DNA of 62,778 bases from Mixta sp. Marseille-Q2659 (GCF_940807255.1 NZ_CALNWY010000023.1:1-62778); one strand, 5' to 3'. Shown: positions 29,830 to 39,453, counted from the stretch's first letter. Notes: generated by a model not told the origin, from the letters alone. A program made the numbers and translations.

Positions 29830-30750
29830 TTAATAACGAATTTTCGGATCGATCACGGCGTAAAGCACGTCAACGATGGCGTTAAATAAAATGGTTAACG
29901 TGCCGACTAAAATAGTCAGGCTCAGCACCAGCGAATAATCCCGGTTAAGCGCGCCGTTCACAAATAGCTGACCGATTCCCGGCAGGCCGTAAATGGTCTC
30001 AATCACCATTGAGCCGGTAATAATGCCGACAAAGGCCGGGCCTAAATAAGAGAGTACCGGCAGCAGCGCCGGCTTTAAGGCGTGACGCAATACAATACGA
30101 CGCATCGGCAATCCTTTAGCACGTGCGGTACGAATAAAGTTGGAATGCATCACTTCAATCATCGAGCCACGCGTAATACGTGCGATGCTGGCGATATAAG
30201 CCAGGGAAAGCGCGACCATCGGCAGGATCATAAATTTCAGCGCGCCGCCGTTCCAGCCGCCGCCAGGCAACCATTTCAGGGTAATAGAGAAAATTAATAC
30301 CAACAGCGGCGCCACCACAAAGCTGGGGATTACCACGCCGGTCATTGCCACGCTCATGACCACGTAATCCCATTTACTGTTCTGATTCAGTGCAGCGATA
30401 ACGCCTGCGGTTACGCCAAGTATCACGGCAAAAATAAACGCAGCCGCGCCAAGTTTGGCGGAAACCGGAAAGGATCCGGCGACTAAATCATTAACGGTAT
30501 AATCTTTATATTTAAACGAAGGGCCAAAATCGCCGTGACCTAACTGGACGAGATAATCAGTATATTGTTTCCACATCGGATCGTTTAAATGATATTTCGC
30601 TTCAATATTCGCCATAACTTCCGGCGTCAGCGTGCGCTCGCCGGTAAAAGGGCTGCCGGGCGCCAGGCGCATCATAAAAAAAGAGATGGTGACCAGAATA
30701 AATAGCGTCGGAATTGCTTCAAGGCAGCGACGCAGGATGAACTTTAACAT
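29830..30750 (-). CDS. oppB: Oligopeptide ABC transporter permease OppB
   Basis: 306 residues, the E. coli length. Six-span DppB/OppB-type permease starting MLKFILRRCLEAIPTLFILV. The ATPase-docking loop is 'RTARAKGLPMRRIVLRHALK' near residue 205. Forms the channel with OppC. It follows oppA after an 87-base gap holding a stable hairpin. Confidence 0.97.
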   Translation of the reverse strand: MLKFILRRCLEAIPTLFILVTISFFMMRLAPGSPFTGERTLTPEVMANIEAKYHLNDPMWKQYTDYLVQLGHGDFGPSFKYKDYTVNDLVAGSFPVSAKLGAAAFIFAVILGVTAGVIAALNQNSKWDYVVMSVAMTGVVIPSFVVAPLLVLIFSITLKWLPGGGWNGGALKFMILPMVALSLAYIASIARITRGSMIEVMHSNFIRTARAKGLPMRRIVLRHALKPALLPVLSYLGPAFVGIITGSMVIETIYGLPGIGQLFVNGALNRDYSLVLSLTILVGTLTILFNAIVDVLYAVIDPKIRY

Positions 30751-30770
30751 TGCTCGTACCTGACGGATCT

Positions 30771-30794
30771 GGCTTCAGCCGGACGGCTGAAGCC
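30771..30794 (-). terminator. Intercistronic hairpin between oppA and oppB
   Basis: GGCTTCAGCC, loop GGAC, GGCTGAAGCC: perfect 10-bp arms without a U-tract. Probably stabilises upstream oppA mRNA or partly terminates, giving more OppA than OppBCDF, as is usual for binding-protein transporters. Confidence 0.7.
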
Positions 30795-30837
30795 CTATTG
30801 CTCAAAATGGACGGCTCGCGCCGCCCGCAAACCTACA

Positions 30838-32478
30838 TTAGTGTTTGATGATATAAAGATCTTTATCGTGCGAGTTATCCAGCGGATCTTTGCCGGTATA
30901 GCCGCCAACGTAAGGTTTCACCAGACGCAGGTTTTTGTAGTAGTAGATCGGCACGATTACCGAATCTTTATCCAGCACTTTTTCCGCTTCGCCGTAAACC
31001 TGCGCGCGTGCGGTTTCATCTTTGGCAGCCAGCGCCTGCGCCAGCAGCTTATCGAACTCCGGGCTCTTATAGTGCGACGTGTTGTTGCTGCTGTCGGAAA
31101 GCATGGTGTTCAGGAAGCTGGTTGGCTCATTATAATCGGCACACCAGCCGGCGCGCGCCACATCAAAATTACCCTGATGACGCGTATCGAGGAAGGTTTT
31201 CCACTCCTGATTCTGCAGCTTCACCTCGACGCCCAGATTTTTCTTCCAGATAGAGGCGGCGGCGATGGCAAGCTTTTTATGCAGATCGGAAGTATTGTAC
31301 AACAGGCTAAAAGATAGCGGCTTATCCGCCGTATAGCCCGCTTCCGCCAGCAATTTTTTCGCCTCTTCATTACGTTTCTGCTGCGTCCAGCTCATCCACT
31401 CCGGCTTCGTCATCGTGATGCCGTCGGTAAAGGGCGGCGTATAGCTCCAGGCGGGATCTTCGCCCTGCGCCTTAACTTTATTCACGATAATGTCGCGATC
31501 GATACCCAGCTTCAGCGCGGTACGCACGCGCGGATCGTTAAACGGCGGCTTCTGGTTATTGATTTCGTAATAGTAAGTGCAGAGATACGGGTCGGCGTGG
31601 ATCTCGTTCGGGATCTCTTTTTTCAGCTTTTGATACAGCTCGATCGGCAGATAGTTATAGGTCATATCGCTGCCGCCGCTGCGATAGCGGTTGGTATCCG
31701 TCACTTCAGAAGAGATCGGCAGGAAGGTCACCTTGTTCAGGATCGTATGGGCATTATCCCAGTATTGCGGGTTGCGCTCTACGACCAGGCGCTCGTTGAT
31801 CACCCACTCTTTGACTTTATACGCGCCGTTGCCAACAAAATTTTCCGGCTGCGTCCATTTATCGCCAAATTTGTCGACCACCGGACGATAAACCGGCGAC
31901 ATGGAATGGTGAATAATCAGCTTATAAAAATAAGGCACCGCTTCACTGAGCGTCACTTCCAGCGTATGGTCATCAATCGCTTTCACACCCAGCGTATCCG
32001 GCGCTTTTTTACCAGCAATGATGTCATCCACATTTAGCAGATGACCATATTGCAGATAGCTGGCATAAGGCGATGCGGTTTTAGGGCTCGCCAGACGACG
32101 CCAGCTGTACACAAAGTCATTCGCGGTTAACGGTTCGCCGTTTGACCATTTAACATCTTTACGCAGATGGAAAATCCAGACTTTGCCGCCCTCTTTGCTC
32201 TCCCAGCTTTCCGCCACGCCCGGCTGGATTTTGCCGTCGGCATCGGTAATCGCCAGTCCTTCAAAAAGGTCGCGGCTGACATAGGATTCCGGCACACCCT
32301 CCACTTTATGCGGATCGAGCGATTGCAGCTCGGCGCCGTTGCCTCTTATCAGCTCCTGTTTATCTGCCAGCTGAACGCCAGCTGGCACATTTGCCGCCAG
32401 CGCAGAGTTGCCTGCCAAAGCGCCCAGCGCCGCCATAACGCCAAGCGCAGCCAGGCTTTTTTTTGTGATGTTGGTCAT
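30838..32478 (-). CDS. oppA: Periplasmic oligopeptide-binding protein OppA
   Basis: 546 residues (E. coli 543) from ATG 32478, chosen for the signal peptide MTNITKKSLAALGVMAALGA ending at about ALAANVPAG. SBP family 5. 'LDPHKVEGVPESYVSRDLFEGL' spans about residues 50-71, 'DVKWSNGEPLTANDFVYSW' about 105-123 and 'AGWCADYNEPTSFLN' near 435; these line the peptide pocket in Salmonella OppA. The C-terminus 'LVKPYVGGYTGKDPLDN' is conserved. It binds 2-5-residue peptides and delivers them to OppBC. Preceded by a second oppA-like gene. Confidence 0.97.
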   Translation of the reverse strand: MTNITKKSLAALGVMAALGALAGNSALAANVPAGVQLADKQELIRGNGAELQSLDPHKVEGVPESYVSRDLFEGLAITDADGKIQPGVAESWESKEGGKVWIFHLRKDVKWSNGEPLTANDFVYSWRRLASPKTASPYASYLQYGHLLNVDDIIAGKKAPDTLGVKAIDDHTLEVTLSEAVPYFYKLIIHHSMSPVYRPVVDKFGDKWTQPENFVGNGAYKVKEWVINERLVVERNPQYWDNAHTILNKVTFLPISSEVTDTNRYRSGGSDMTYNYLPIELYQKLKKEIPNEIHADPYLCTYYYEINNQKPPFNDPRVRTALKLGIDRDIIVNKVKAQGEDPAWSYTPPFTDGITMTKPEWMSWTQQKRNEEAKKLLAEAGYTADKPLSFSLLYNTSDLHKKLAIAAASIWKKNLGVEVKLQNQEWKTFLDTRHQGNFDVARAGWCADYNEPTSFLNTMLSDSSNNTSHYKSPEFDKLLAQALAAKDETARAQVYGEAEKVLDKDSVIVPIYYYKNLRLVKPYVGGYTGKDPLDNSHDKDLYIIKH

Positions 32479-32574
32479 GTTTACTCCAGTTTTTTTATAA
32501 TTACCGCGGCGTTGACCTGCGGCTTTCCCCCGCTGTACGGGTAACCTGTCACGATCTTCGGAACCTGAAGCCGG

Positions 32575-32592
32575 ACAGGGTTCGCTCCCTGT
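32575..32592. repeat. Hairpin between oppA2 and oppA
   Basis: ACAGGG (32575-32580), loop TTCGCT, CCCTGT (32587-32592) in the 165-base gap between the two oppA genes. Toward oppA (leftwards) there is no U-tract; it may be a processing or stabilising stem. I could not see a clear separate promoter for oppA. Confidence 0.4.
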
Positions 32593-32643
32593 TTTTAGGG
32601 TTGCCATCATCGACTGCCCGCCACTGCCGTGCCGGACAATCTG

Positions 32644-34272
32644 TTAATGTTGGGTGATGTAGTAATACTTAACGTTCTGCCGGTCCTGCGGATCTTTGCC
32701 GGTGTAGCCGCCAACCCACGGCTTAACCAGCCGTACGCTAACGCGGTAATAGACCGGCACCAGCGCTGAATCTTTATCCAGCTGGTTTTCCGCCTGCTGA
32801 TAGAGGTCTGCGCGCTGTGCATCATCGGCAGCGGTTAACGATTTTGCCATTAACGCGTCAAATGTCGGGCTGCGGTAAAACCCGGTATTGGTTGAGGAGT
32901 CGCTAAGCAGCATAGTGAGGAAGGTGGACGGTTCGTTATAGTCGGAACACGAGGTTGCCCGCGCCACATCATAATTGCCTTCATGCCGCGTATTCAGCAT
33001 GGTTTTCCATTCCTGATTCTGCAGCGTGACGTTAGCGCCAAGGTTTTTCTTCCACATCGACGCAGCGGCAATGGCCTGCTTTTTATTCTGATCGGAAGTG
33101 TTATAGAGCAGCGTAAACGACAACGGTTTTTGTGCGCTGTAGCCCGCTTCGGCCAACAGTTTTCTGGCGGCAGCATTGCGTTCAGCCTGCGTCTGGTTAA
33201 ACCAGGCCGGTGCGGTGAATTTTCCACCGTCAATAAAAGGCGGTGTGAAACCGAAAGCAGGAATTTGCCCCTGCCCCATGATTTTCTCGGCAATAATCTG
33301 ACGATCCAGCGTCAGCTTAACGGCGGCGCGTACGCGCGCATCGTTAAAGGGCGCACGTTGATTATTCAACTCGTAATAGAAAGTGCAAAGGTAAGGGCTC
33401 ACGCGAACCTGATTGCCCAACTCTTTTTTGAGCATCGGAAAAAGTTCTGGCGGAATCGCGCTGTTGGTCATATCAATATCGCCGCTACGGTAGCGGTTGA
33501 CGTCGCTGGTTTCTGAGCTGATGGGTAAAAAAGTGGCCGTTTCGATGACCGTATTGGCATTGTCCCAGTATTGCGGATTGCGCTTCAGGGTGATTTTTTC
33601 ATTCACTACCCAGTTGTTAAGCGTAAAAGCGCCGTTGCCAACGTAGTGTTCCGGCCTCGTCCATTTGTCGCCCCACTGTTCCAGGGTCTGCCGATGCACC
33701 GGCTTTAACGCGGTGTGCGCCAGCATAGCGGTAAAGTACGGCACCGGCTGGGTAAGCGTAACCTGAAGGTGCTGTTTATCTAACGCTTTTACGCCCAGCG
33801 CCGATGGCGGTTGCTTACCGGCGATAATCTTATCGACATTAAGGATATGCGCATACTGTAGATAGCTGGCATAAGGCGATGCTGTTTTCGGATCCACCAG
33901 CCGCTGCCAGCTATAGACAAAATCTTCCGCCGTTACCGGTTCACCATTGCTCCAGCGAGCGTCAGTGCGCAGCGTAAAGATCCAGATATTATCCTGCTGC
34001 TGCCACGCCTGCGCCACGCCAGGCACCAGATGCCCAAAATTATCGGTAGCGACCAGGCCTTCCAACAGATTGGTAATAACATCGCTTTCCGGCACGCCTT
34101 CCGTTTTATGCGGATCCAGCGAAGCCACTTCGGTACCGTTATTGATAATAATACTTTGATTCGGCGCCAGCCGGGTTCCCGACGGCACGCTGGCGGCGTG
34201 AGCATGAAAAAACGAAGTCAGGAGAATAGCCATCACAGCGCTGCTACGGCATTTAAGGATTGCTGAGTTCAT
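32644..34272 (-). CDS. Second OppA-type peptide-binding protein
   Basis: 542 residues with a signal peptide (start MNSAILKCRSSAVMAILLTS, cleavage after about HAHAA). Collinear with the downstream OppA over its full length, sharing 'LDPHKTEGVPESDV', 'RWSNGEPVTAEDFVYSWQRL', 'TASPYASYLQYAHILNVDKI', 'NPQYWDNANTV' and 'LVKPWVGGYTGKDPQD', but clearly diverged (for example 'ATSCSDYNEPSTF' against 'AGWCADYNEPTSF' at the pocket). Likely a tandem duplicate with a different peptide range, comparable to MppA, the murein-tripeptide binding protein that uses OppBCDF in E. coli. Probably the first gene of the operon. Confidence 0.9.
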   Translation of the reverse strand: MNSAILKCRSSAVMAILLTSFFHAHAASVPSGTRLAPNQSIIINNGTEVASLDPHKTEGVPESDVITNLLEGLVATDNFGHLVPGVAQAWQQQDNIWIFTLRTDARWSNGEPVTAEDFVYSWQRLVDPKTASPYASYLQYAHILNVDKIIAGKQPPSALGVKALDKQHLQVTLTQPVPYFTAMLAHTALKPVHRQTLEQWGDKWTRPEHYVGNGAFTLNNWVVNEKITLKRNPQYWDNANTVIETATFLPISSETSDVNRYRSGDIDMTNSAIPPELFPMLKKELGNQVRVSPYLCTFYYELNNQRAPFNDARVRAAVKLTLDRQIIAEKIMGQGQIPAFGFTPPFIDGGKFTAPAWFNQTQAERNAAARKLLAEAGYSAQKPLSFTLLYNTSDQNKKQAIAAASMWKKNLGANVTLQNQEWKTMLNTRHEGNYDVARATSCSDYNEPSTFLTMLLSDSSTNTGFYRSPTFDALMAKSLTAADDAQRADLYQQAENQLDKDSALVPVYYRVSVRLVKPWVGGYTGKDPQDRQNVKYYYITQH

Positions 34273-34593
34273 TAAAACCTTTTGCTCATTAAGAGTTATC
34301 TACAGGCTGTTAAGCAAAATCCGTTCTCACTTTGTCAGCATCAGAAAATTTTGTTTACCGGAAGTTAACAGATGAATTTTTAGCGCGCCAAAACCAAATA
34401 GTAAAAATGTTATCTATTTCTCTTTTATCATGATCATCTGTAACACGGAAGCGTTATTTTTAATGCCAAAATATTCATTAAAAGTTTGAAATTAAACATA
34501 AAAACAAAAAAATCTCATTTTATCCGACAGCAACTGTCAGTATTTGTCTACAAAACAAGCAAAAAATCATAACTTTTGCTTCACATAGTGCAA

Positions 34594-34610
34594 TCACCTG
34601 GGCCAGGTGA
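34594..34610. repeat. 17-base palindrome upstream of oppA2
   Basis: TCACCTGG, central G, CCAGGTGA: perfect 8-bp arms, 322 bases before the oppA2 ATG. Operator-like; no regulator can be named. Confidence 0.45.
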
Positions 34611-34660
34611 AGAATCCGTGATAAAAGCCTTATAAATGAAAAAAATGGCGCAGCAACTGA

Positions 34661-34676
34661 TGTGAAAATAATCACA
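34661..34676. promoter_or_regulatory. Perfect CRP-type site
   Basis: TGTGA-AAATAA-TCACA matches the CRP consensus TGTGA-N6-TCACA exactly. It is 389 bases upstream of oppA2 and 30 bases upstream of a small + strand ORF; which transcript it serves is unclear. Confidence 0.7.
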
Positions 34677-34861
34677 TTTTTGCAGAAATAAGCAGGTTAA
34701 AAACAATGGCGAGCAAGAACGCTAATAATTTAGCAAGGCTATTAAGAGATATGAATAAATGCACCACTGAGGTGCAAAAAAAGCGCCGATTGCGCTGTAA
34801 AGGAGCAAAAAAAGCGTTAACTTAAAAAATAAGTCCTTCTGTTGTCGACAATAAATGCAGT

Positions 34862-34883
34862 ACCGATGCTCAAAAGCATCGGT
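34862..34883 (-). terminator. Hairpin after ychE
   Basis: ACCGATGC, loop TCAAAA, GCATCGGT, seven bases after the ychE stop. The U-tract is weak (ACTGCATTTATT read leftwards). Confidence 0.5.
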
Positions 34884-34889
34884 CGCGGT

Positions 34890-35537
34890 TTAGTTAAGCA
34901 GGCCGGGAAAAATAGCTTTAATACCGGTAACGATAAATTCAATGCCCAGCGCCATTAGCAATAAGCCCATAATACGCGTTATCACGTTAATGCCGGTTTG
35001 GCCTAACACGCGCACCATCATTGGCGCAGCCCGAAACAGCAGCCAACAGCAAAAGGCAAAAAGCGCGATCGCCACGCTGAAAGCCAACAAATTTACCCAG
35101 CTGTGGTAGCGCGTACTCCAGACAATGGTTGAGCTAATCGCGCCGGGCCCGGCCATCAAAGGCAGTGCTAAAGGTACGACACCAATACTTTCACGCACCG
35201 CCGTTTCTGATTTTTCCTGCTTATTCTGTTTATCTTCGCCCAGCTTGCCGCTAATCATCGACATCGCAATGGTAACGACCAGAATGCCGCCGGCAATACG
35301 GAAGGAATCAATAGAGATGCCGAACAGGTGCAGAATCGCATCACCGAGAAACAGCGAGGTCCAGAGAATGATCGCTACGGCCAGGTTCGCCGTCAGGTTA
35401 GTTTTATTCCTTTCAGCCGCAGGCTGATAGCTGGTCATGCTAATAAAAACAGGAATAATGCCGATGGGATTCACCAGCGCAAACAGGCCAACAAAAAATT
35501 TAATATAGCCAGATAAATCCAGTGCAAGGGTATTCAC
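34890..35537 (-). CDS. ychE: MarC-family inner-membrane protein YchE
   Basis: 215 residues, the E. coli length. Six hydrophobic spans typical of the MarC/UPF0056 family, with 'LVNPIGIIPVFISMT' at residues 22-36 and 'LPLMAGPGAISSTIVW' near 128 as the two repeated family motifs. Function unknown, though the fold suggests a transporter. Sits between the opp operon and adhE, as in E. coli. Confidence 0.94.
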   Translation of the reverse strand: MNTLALDLSGYIKFFVGLFALVNPIGIIPVFISMTSYQPAAERNKTNLTANLAVAIILWTSLFLGDAILHLFGISIDSFRIAGGILVVTIAMSMISGKLGEDKQNKQEKSETAVRESIGVVPLALPLMAGPGAISSTIVWSTRYHSWVNLLAFSVAIALFAFCCWLLFRAAPMMVRVLGQTGINVITRIMGLLLMALGIEFIVTGIKAIFPGLLN

Positions 35538-36012
35538 AAACTGCTCCGCAACTGCGCCAATGAAAACTGCCTTAATTTAATGTAAATATCATCGACTTGC
35601 CAGTGGATAACACCAGAACAAAAGGCTTAAATTTTATGAAAAACCAGATGCAAATACTATTGTTAAAGTATTGTTTAGCTCATGATGCGAAATGACATCA
35701 TTTTCGCAGAAGGATGCTCAAAGTGTGATGAAGCTCAAAAACCAAACAAGCTGAAAGGTGTCAGCTTTAAGGAATATTGATCTATATCAACATTCACCTA
35801 CCCCGATCCAGGTAAGCTCAAACCATCAAAAGGAATTGATAACGACTTGCGCTCCGCTTTATTAAGCGCTATCGCCATAGAAACTCTTTCAGTAAACAGT
35901 CTGCAATAAGTAAAGCGCAAAATGCGTTATTTGCACGCACTTAACAGTAACGTGCCGGCTCTTCAGCCAGGCTGGTTTACTAAAAGAGTTTAACTTCCAT
36001 CAGGAGAGCATT
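35538..36012. other. adhE upstream regulatory region
   Basis: 475 bases with no gene. Contains two dyads, TGCGAAA/TTTCGCA (35686-35708) and AAGCTGA/TCAGCTT (35748-35767), and an FNR box (35777-35790). The adhE ATG follows an AGGAGAGC ribosome site. E. coli adhE has two promoters and depends on Cra, Fis, NarL and RNase III processing; I could not place the start sites here. Confidence 0.5.
35777..35790. promoter_or_regulatory. FNR box upstream of adhE
   Basis: TTGATCTATATCAA fits TTGAT-N4-ATCAA exactly, 222 bases before the adhE ATG. Consistent with anaerobic expression of adhE. Confidence 0.7.
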
Positions 36013-38700
36013 ATGGCCGTTACCAATGTCGCTGAACTTAACGCACTTGTTGAACGTGTAAAACAAGCACAGCGCGAATACGCCAATTTCACTCAAGAGC
36101 AGGTTGATAAAATTTTCCGCGCTGCCGCGCTGGCTGCCGCTGACGCACGTATTCCGCTGGCTAAAATGGCCGTTGCAGAATCTGGCATGGGCATTGTGGA
36201 AGATAAAGTGATTAAAAACCACTTTGCTTCTGAATATATTTACAACGCCTATAAAGATGAAAAAACCTGCGGCATCCTCGAAACCGACGATACGTTCGGT
36301 ACTATCACTATCGCTGAACCTACTGGTCTGATTTGCGGTATCGTTCCGACGACTAACCCAACCTCTACCGCTATTTTTAAAGCGCTGATCAGCCTGAAAA
36401 CCCGCAACGGTATCATCTTCTCTCCGCATCCGCGTGCGAAAGATGCCACCAACAAAGCGGCTGACATCGTTCTGCAGGCTGCTATCGCCGCCGGCGCGCC
36501 GAAAGATATCATCGGTTGGATCGATCAGCCTTCCGTTGAGCTGTCTAACCAGTTGATGCATCACCCGGATATCAACCTGATCCTGGCGACAGGCGGTCCG
36601 GGCATGGTGAAAGCCGCATACAGCTCCGGTAAACCAGCTATCGGCGTGGGCGCAGGTAATACGCCGGTCGTTATTGACGAAACGGCTGATATTAAACGTG
36701 CGGTTGCTTCTATCTTAATGTCGAAAACCTTCGATAACGGCGTTATCTGTGCATCTGAGCAGTCTGTTATTGTCGTGGATTCCGTTTACGAAGCCGTACG
36801 CGAGCGTTTTGCCAGCCATGGCGGCTATCTGCTGCAGGGCGCTGAGCTGAAAGCGGTACAGGACATTATCCTGAAAAACGGCGCGCTCAATGCCGCCATC
36901 GTCGGTCAGCCGGCGGTGAAAATTGCCGAAATGGCAGGCATTAACGTACCGGCAAGCACCAAAATTCTGATTGGCGAAGTCAAACTGGTCGACGAGTCTG
37001 AGCCGTTTGCTCATGAAAAACTGTCACCGACGCTGGCAATGTATCGCGCTGAGAATTTTGAAGACGCCGTAGCGAAAGCGGAAAAACTGGTCGCCATGGG
37101 CGGTATCGGTCATACCTCTTGCCTCTATACCGATCAAGACAACCAGCATGACCGCGTTAACTATTTTGGCGACAAAATGAAAACCGCGCGCATCCTGATC
37201 AATACTCCGGCGTCCCAGGGCGGTATCGGCGACCTTTATAACTTTAAACTGGCTCCTTCTCTGACGCTGGGCTGCGGTTCATGGGGCGGCAACTCTATTT
37301 CTGAAAACGTCGGTCCTAAACATCTTATCAATAAGAAAACCGTGGCCAAGCGAGCTGAGAATATGTTGTGGCATAAACTTCCTAAGTCTATTTACTTCCG
37401 TCGCGGCTCTCTGCCGATTGCGCTGGAAGAAGTGGCAACCGACGGTGCGAAACGCGCATTTATCGTAACCGACCGCTTCCTGTTTAATAACGGCTATGCC
37501 GATCAGATCACTTCCGTACTGAAATCTCACGGTATCGAAACCGAGATTTTCTTTGAAGTAGAAGCTGACCCGACACTGAGCATCGTACGTAAAGGCGCAG
37601 AGCAGATGAACTCCTTTAAACCGGATGTCATCATCGCGCTGGGCGGCGGTTCACCGATGGATGCAGCCAAAATCATGTGGGTTATGTACGAGCATCCTGA
37701 AACCCATTTCGAAGAGCTGGCGCTGCGTTTCATGGATATTCGTAAACGTATCTACAAGTTCCCGAAAATGGGCGTGAAGGCGAAAATGATTGCCGTCACC
37801 ACCACTTCCGGTACCGGTTCTGAAGTTACGCCGTTTGCGGTAGTAACCGATGACGCTACCGGTCAGAAATATCCGCTGGCTGACTATGCGCTGACCCCGG
37901 ACATGGCGATTGTTGATGCCAACCTGGTGATGAACATGCCGAAATCACTGGCTGCGTTTGGTGGTCTTGATGCGGTAACCCATGCGCTGGAAGCTTACGT
38001 TTCTGTACTGGCGAATGAATACTCTGACGGCCAGGCTCTGCAGGCACTTAAACTGCTGAAAGAAAATCTGGCAGACAGCTACCGCGACGGCGCGAAAAAC
38101 CCGGTTGCTCGTGAACGCGTACATAACGCCGCCACTATCGCCGGTATCGCTTTTGCGAATGCGTTCTTGGGTGTATGTCACTCTATGGCGCACAAGCTGG
38201 GTTCAGAGTTCCATATCCCGCACGGTCTGGCCAATGCCCTGCTGATTTCGAATGTTATTCGCTATAACGCTAATGACAACCCGACTAAGCAGACCGCATT
38301 CAGCCAGTATGACCGTCCGCAGGCTCGCCGCCGTTATGCTGAAATCGCCGACCATCTGGGTCTGAGCGCTGCAGGTGACCGCACCGCGCAGAAAATTGAA
38401 AAACTGCTGGCGTGGCTGGAAGATATGAAAGCGCAGCTGGGCATTCCGAAATCTATCCGTGAAGCTGGCGTTCAGGAAGCAGATTTCCTGGCTAAAGTCG
38501 ATAAACTGGCTGAAGACGCATTTGACGACCAGTGTACCGGTGCAAACCCGCGCTATCCGCTGATTGCTGAACTGAAACAGATCATGCTGGATACCTTCTA
38601 CGGCCGCGAATATGCCGAACCGTTTGAATCCGTATCTGAAGCCATTAGCGCTCAGCCGGTGAAAGATGTTAAGGCAGAGAAAAAAGCTAAAAAAGCCTGA
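36013..38700 (+). CDS. adhE: Bifunctional acetaldehyde-CoA / alcohol dehydrogenase
   Basis: 895 residues (E. coli 891). The N-terminal half (about 1-440) is an acetylating aldehyde dehydrogenase, with the catalytic Cys in 'NGVICASEQSVIV' near residue 246. After a linker the C-terminal half (about 450-870) is an iron-dependent alcohol dehydrogenase: 'ALGGGSPMDAAKIMW', 'TTTSGTGSEVTPFAVVTD', 'GGLDAVTHALEAYVS' and 'CHSMAHKLGSEFHIPHG', with His/Asp iron ligands. It reduces acetyl-CoA to ethanol to regenerate NAD+ in fermentation and polymerises into spirosomes. Codon use is strongly biased, as expected for a highly expressed gene. The C-terminus ends in a lysine-rich tail (KDVKAEKKAKKA). Confidence 0.99.
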   Translation: MAVTNVAELNALVERVKQAQREYANFTQEQVDKIFRAAALAAADARIPLAKMAVAESGMGIVEDKVIKNHFASEYIYNAYKDEKTCGILETDDTFGTITIAEPTGLICGIVPTTNPTSTAIFKALISLKTRNGIIFSPHPRAKDATNKAADIVLQAAIAAGAPKDIIGWIDQPSVELSNQLMHHPDINLILATGGPGMVKAAYSSGKPAIGVGAGNTPVVIDETADIKRAVASILMSKTFDNGVICASEQSVIVVDSVYEAVRERFASHGGYLLQGAELKAVQDIILKNGALNAAIVGQPAVKIAEMAGINVPASTKILIGEVKLVDESEPFAHEKLSPTLAMYRAENFEDAVAKAEKLVAMGGIGHTSCLYTDQDNQHDRVNYFGDKMKTARILINTPASQGGIGDLYNFKLAPSLTLGCGSWGGNSISENVGPKHLINKKTVAKRAENMLWHKLPKSIYFRRGSLPIALEEVATDGAKRAFIVTDRFLFNNGYADQITSVLKSHGIETEIFFEVEADPTLSIVRKGAEQMNSFKPDVIIALGGGSPMDAAKIMWVMYEHPETHFEELALRFMDIRKRIYKFPKMGVKAKMIAVTTTSGTGSEVTPFAVVTDDATGQKYPLADYALTPDMAIVDANLVMNMPKSLAAFGGLDAVTHALEAYVSVLANEYSDGQALQALKLLKENLADSYRDGAKNPVARERVHNAATIAGIAFANAFLGVCHSMAHKLGSEFHIPHGLANALLISNVIRYNANDNPTKQTAFSQYDRPQARRRYAEIADHLGLSAAGDRTAQKIEKLLAWLEDMKAQLGIPKSIREAGVQEADFLAKVDKLAEDAFDDQCTGANPRYPLIAELKQIMLDTFYGREYAEPFESVSEAISAQPVKDVKAEKKAKKA

Positions 38701-38719
38701 TTAAGACCAGGCAGATAAA

Positions 38720-38746
38720 AAAACCCGCTTCGGCGGGTTTTTTATT
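38720..38746 (+). terminator. adhE terminator
   Basis: AAAACCCGC, tetraloop TTCG, GCGGGTTTTTT (38720-38743). The UUCG loop makes a very stable hairpin. Confidence 0.92.
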
Positions 38747-38827
38747 GTGTTAGCGTCACTGGCTTGTCGATACACCTTTTACTGCACGTTGTTTAAACCG
38801 TCTGTAAGCCTCGCTGACGCGTTTTTT

Positions 38828-39453
38828 CTACAGACCAGTACCTTCCCTTTTATCGCCGCTCGGCGGGCTCCAGAAGCCTTTAGCCAGCGCTTCTTTATAA
38901 TGTTTGCGACACATAGAAACGTAGCGTTCGTTCCCGCCGATCACTACCTGCTCGCCTTCGGCATAGGGCTTTCCTTCGCTGTCCAGCCGCAGCACCATTC
39001 CAGCCTTACGGCCACAATGACAGATAGTTTTTAATTCGATTAGCTTATCTGCCCATGCTAATAAATATTGGCTGCCGCTAAATAATTCACCGCGGAAATC
39101 AGTACGCAGGCCATAACACAAGACGGGTATATCCAGATAATCGACGACATCGGAAAGTTCTTTGACTTGTTCGCGCGTAAGAAATTGGCATTCATCTACC
39201 AGATACAATGCACCGGCTTTTTTTCATGTTCTTCAGTAATTTCATCTATCAGCAAAGTCTGATTGTTAAACAATTTAGCTGGCGATGAAAGGCCGATGCG
39301 TGAACTTACTTTACCGCTGCCAAAGCGATCGTCGATCTCAGCAGTCCAGACCAGGGTACGCATCCCTCTTTCCTGATAATTATAAGAAGACTGCAACAAT
39401 GCGGTGGATTTTCCGGCATTCATTGCCGAGTAATAGAAATAAAGCTGAGCCAT
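38828..39453 (-). pseudogene. tdk: Thymidine kinase with a one-base deletion
   Basis: ATG 39453 opens [20 protein letters not shown] (P-loop at GKST) and runs to '[10 protein letters not shown]' and a stop at 39196. The remainder ([18 protein letters not shown] ... [16 protein letters not shown], with zinc cysteines 'CHCGRKAG' and the nucleoside loop '[13 protein letters not shown]') is in the next frame to 38828. E. coli reads IHCVLVDECQF here, so one base is missing at about 39200-39205 (ATnCTG read as ATCTG). The total span of 626 bases is one short of 209 codons. Tdk phosphorylates thymidine and deoxyuridine for salvage. Error or recent mutation. Confidence 0.9.

Larger units (their letters stand above)
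34273..34889. other. Long regulatory region upstream of the opp operon
   Basis: 617 AT-rich bases between oppA2 and ychE. It holds a 17-base palindrome TCACCTGG-G-CCAGGTGA (34594-34610), a perfect CRP site (34661-34676), a small + strand ORF (34706-34825, listed as a finding), a GCACC/GGTGC hairpin (34761-34775), and a hairpin just after the ychE stop. In E. coli the equally long oppA upstream region is controlled by Lrp and the sRNA GcvB; matching sites could not be verified by eye. Confidence 0.5.
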
